DNA from: Chloroflexota bacterium
Lineage (GTDB): Bacteria; Chloroflexota; UBA5177; JANWHV01
NCBI GenBank assembly: GCA_025450375.1
Contig: JANWHO010000223.1
Coordinates: forward strand, 1-6,727
Direction of reading: 5' to 3'
Length of the DNA stretch: 6,727 bases
Positions 5,542 through 6,727 of the stretch are shown piece by piece; position 1 is the first letter of the stretch, and every line of letters begins with the position of its first letter. The translations under genes were made by a program, and so were the position numbers. The notes under the pieces were generated by a model, which did not search any database, had not been told where the DNA came from, and saw only the letters and a program-made list of their open reading frames with translations.

Positions 5542-6727
5542 ATGCAGAGTATCTGTTCCCACTGCGGAACGCGGGTTCCCGATAGCTACCGCTTTTGTAC
5601 GGTGTGCGGCGCGCGCATGGACGGCGCTCCTCCCCCACCGGCGCCTCCGCCCGTCCGCGCCGCCCCCGCTCCCGTGACCACTTCCAGTATGCTGGCCGGA
5701 CGGTACACGGTGGACAAGGTGCTGGGGCGTGGGGGGATGAGCACTGTCTACCAGGCATACGACACGCGGTTTTCCAATCGGGTGGTAGCGATCAAGGAGA
5801 TGGTCGACAGCTTCGCTACCCCGGAGGAGCGGGCCGAGGCGACCCGCGATTTCTTGCGCGAGGCGGATATGCTGGCCGCGCTCCGCCATCCCGCCATCCC
5901 CGCCGTCTTCGATCGGTTCAGCGTTAATACCCGTCACTACCTGGTGATGGAGCATATCGAGGGCGAGAACATGGAGGCGGCCCTCCACGCGCGCGCCGCT
6001 CCGTACTCCGAGCAGCAAGCGCGGGCCTGGGCCATCGAGTTGTGCGCCCTGCTTCGCTACCTGCACGAGCAGCAGCCGCCGGTCATTTTCCGCGATCTCA
6101 AGCCGGGCAATATCCTAATCGAGCCCAGCGGCAGGTTGCGCCTGATCGACTTTGGGATCGCCCGCTTTTTCAAGCACGCGCAGAGCACGGACACCACGGC
6201 CCTGGGGACCAGCGGCTACGCCTCGCCCGAGCACTATACGGGGCAGACCGACGCCCGCTCGGACATCTACTCGCTGGGCGCTACCTTGCACCATGTGCTT
6301 ACCTTGCGTGATCCCTCGCGCCAGCCGCCCTTTCAGTTCCCGCCGATCCGTTCGCTCAATCCCACCGTATCACCGGAGCTGGAGGCGATCATTGGTCGCG
6401 CCCTAGCCACCGATCGGGCCGCCCGCTTTGCCAGCGCCCGCGAGATCGAGGCGGCGCTGGCCGCCCGTCCCCGGACTCCCCGCGCCCGGACTGGTCCCAT
6501 GACCCCGCCGCCGATCATGCCGCCCCCGGCGGCCTTGCCCGCCGCTGGTCCCAGTCCGCTCGTCCTGGTGATCACGCGGGTCCGGCGGGGCGCGGATCTT
6601 GGGGCCCTGGCCAGGGAGATGGCGCCGCTGGTTGGCCAGCCCGAGCCGGCGGCTCTGGATCTGCTGCGGCGCTTGCCGTTGGCGGTCCCGTTGGTCTCGG
6701 TCAATCGGCTGGGCGACAAACTGAAGC
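5542..6727 (+). CDS. Zinc-ribbon Ser/Thr protein kinase (partial at right edge)
   Basis: 395 codons are present with no stop before the edge. An N-terminal zinc ribbon has CxxC pairs at C5/C8 and C19/C22. A Pro/Ala linker (28-45) leads to a Hanks-type kinase domain at about 55-312. The ATP loop is GRGGMSTV at 62-69, the lysine K85 in VAIK, the helix-C Glu probably E107, the catalytic loop FRDLKPGN at 183-190 (D185, N190), DFG at 203-205, and SPE replacing APE at 228-230. All catalytic residues are present, so it should be active. The HRD His is Phe, which I recall as common in this kinase group. After a Pro-rich linker (about 314-339) a further domain starts at L340 and runs off the edge. No membrane segment is seen so far. 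The ATG at 5542 has a weak ribosome-binding site; an in-frame TTG at 5536 with GGCGGA 8 nt upstream is an alternative. It diverges from metG with 95 bp between the starts. Confidence 0.92.
   Translation, partial: MQSICSHCGTRVPDSYRFCTVCGARMDGAPPPPAPPPVRAAPAPVTTSSMLAGRYTVDKVLGRGGMSTVYQAYDTRFSNRVVAIKEMVDSFATPEERAEATRDFLREADMLAALRHPAIPAVFDRFSVNTRHYLVMEHIEGENMEAALHARAAPYSEQQARAWAIELCALLRYLHEQQPPVIFRDLKPGNILIEPSGRLRLIDFGIARFFKHAQSTDTTALGTSGYASPEHYTGQTDARSDIYSLGATLHHVLTLRDPSRQPPFQFPPIRSLNPTVSPELEAIIGRALATDRAARFASAREIEAALAARPRTPRARTGPMTPPPIMPPPAALPAAGPSPLVLVITRVRRGADLGALAREMAPLVGQPEPAALDLLRRLPLAVPLVSVNRLGDKLK

Noticed and set aside
5500..6066. Minus-strand open frame over the kinase start
   Set aside because: It lies opposite the zinc ribbon and kinase motifs, whose reading frame is unambiguous.

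Overview
The window is GC-rich bacterial DNA with tightly packed genes on both strands. Four products are recognisable: an adenine deaminase, a soluble (Si-specific) NAD(P)+ transhydrogenase, a Thermus-type methionyl-tRNA synthetase and a zinc-ribbon Ser/Thr protein kinase. That mix, with the codon use, best fits a Chloroflexota-like organism (perhaps Thermomicrobia). This is inferred from protein style only; there is no rRNA or other taxonomic marker here.

Layout, left to right. (1) 1-861, minus strand: N-terminal half of adenine deaminase, cut by the window edge. (2) 862-1008: intergenic, with a perfect 26-bp inverted repeat (953-1005) starting 3 nt past the next gene's stop, probably its terminator. 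(3) 1009-1623, minus: small membrane-anchored protein with a C-terminal 3D (double-psi beta-barrel) domain, likely a cell-wall enzyme. (4) 1624-1840: 217-bp divergent control region with several short palindromes and a possible ECF-type promoter. (5) 1841-3244, plus: sthA. (6) 3245-3380: gap between convergent genes, holding an 11-bp direct repeat and a nested REP-like palindrome. (7) 3381-3884, minus: unrecognised 167-aa protein with a strong ribosome-binding site that abuts the metG stop codon. (8) 3899-5446, minus: methionyl-tRNA synthetase. (9) 5447-5541: short divergent region. (10) 5542-6727, plus: zinc ribbon plus Ser/Thr kinase, cut by the right edge.

The genes do not form one pathway. 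metG and the 167-aa gene look like a two-gene operon; the others look like separate transcription units for purine salvage, redox balance, wall metabolism and signalling. I see no mobile-element genes, tRNA, rRNA or CRISPR.

The most notable observation is the methionyl-tRNA synthetase. Both class I signatures are altered (HIGH position reads SAGS, KMSKS reads KGSKS), and about ten extra residues built from short tandem repeats follow the KMSKS loop. The zinc knuckle, the TGTDEHG block, WFDALINY and the anticodon-binding domain are all intact. The nested palindrome at 3278-3343 and the perfect hairpin at 953-1005 are the best non-coding structures.
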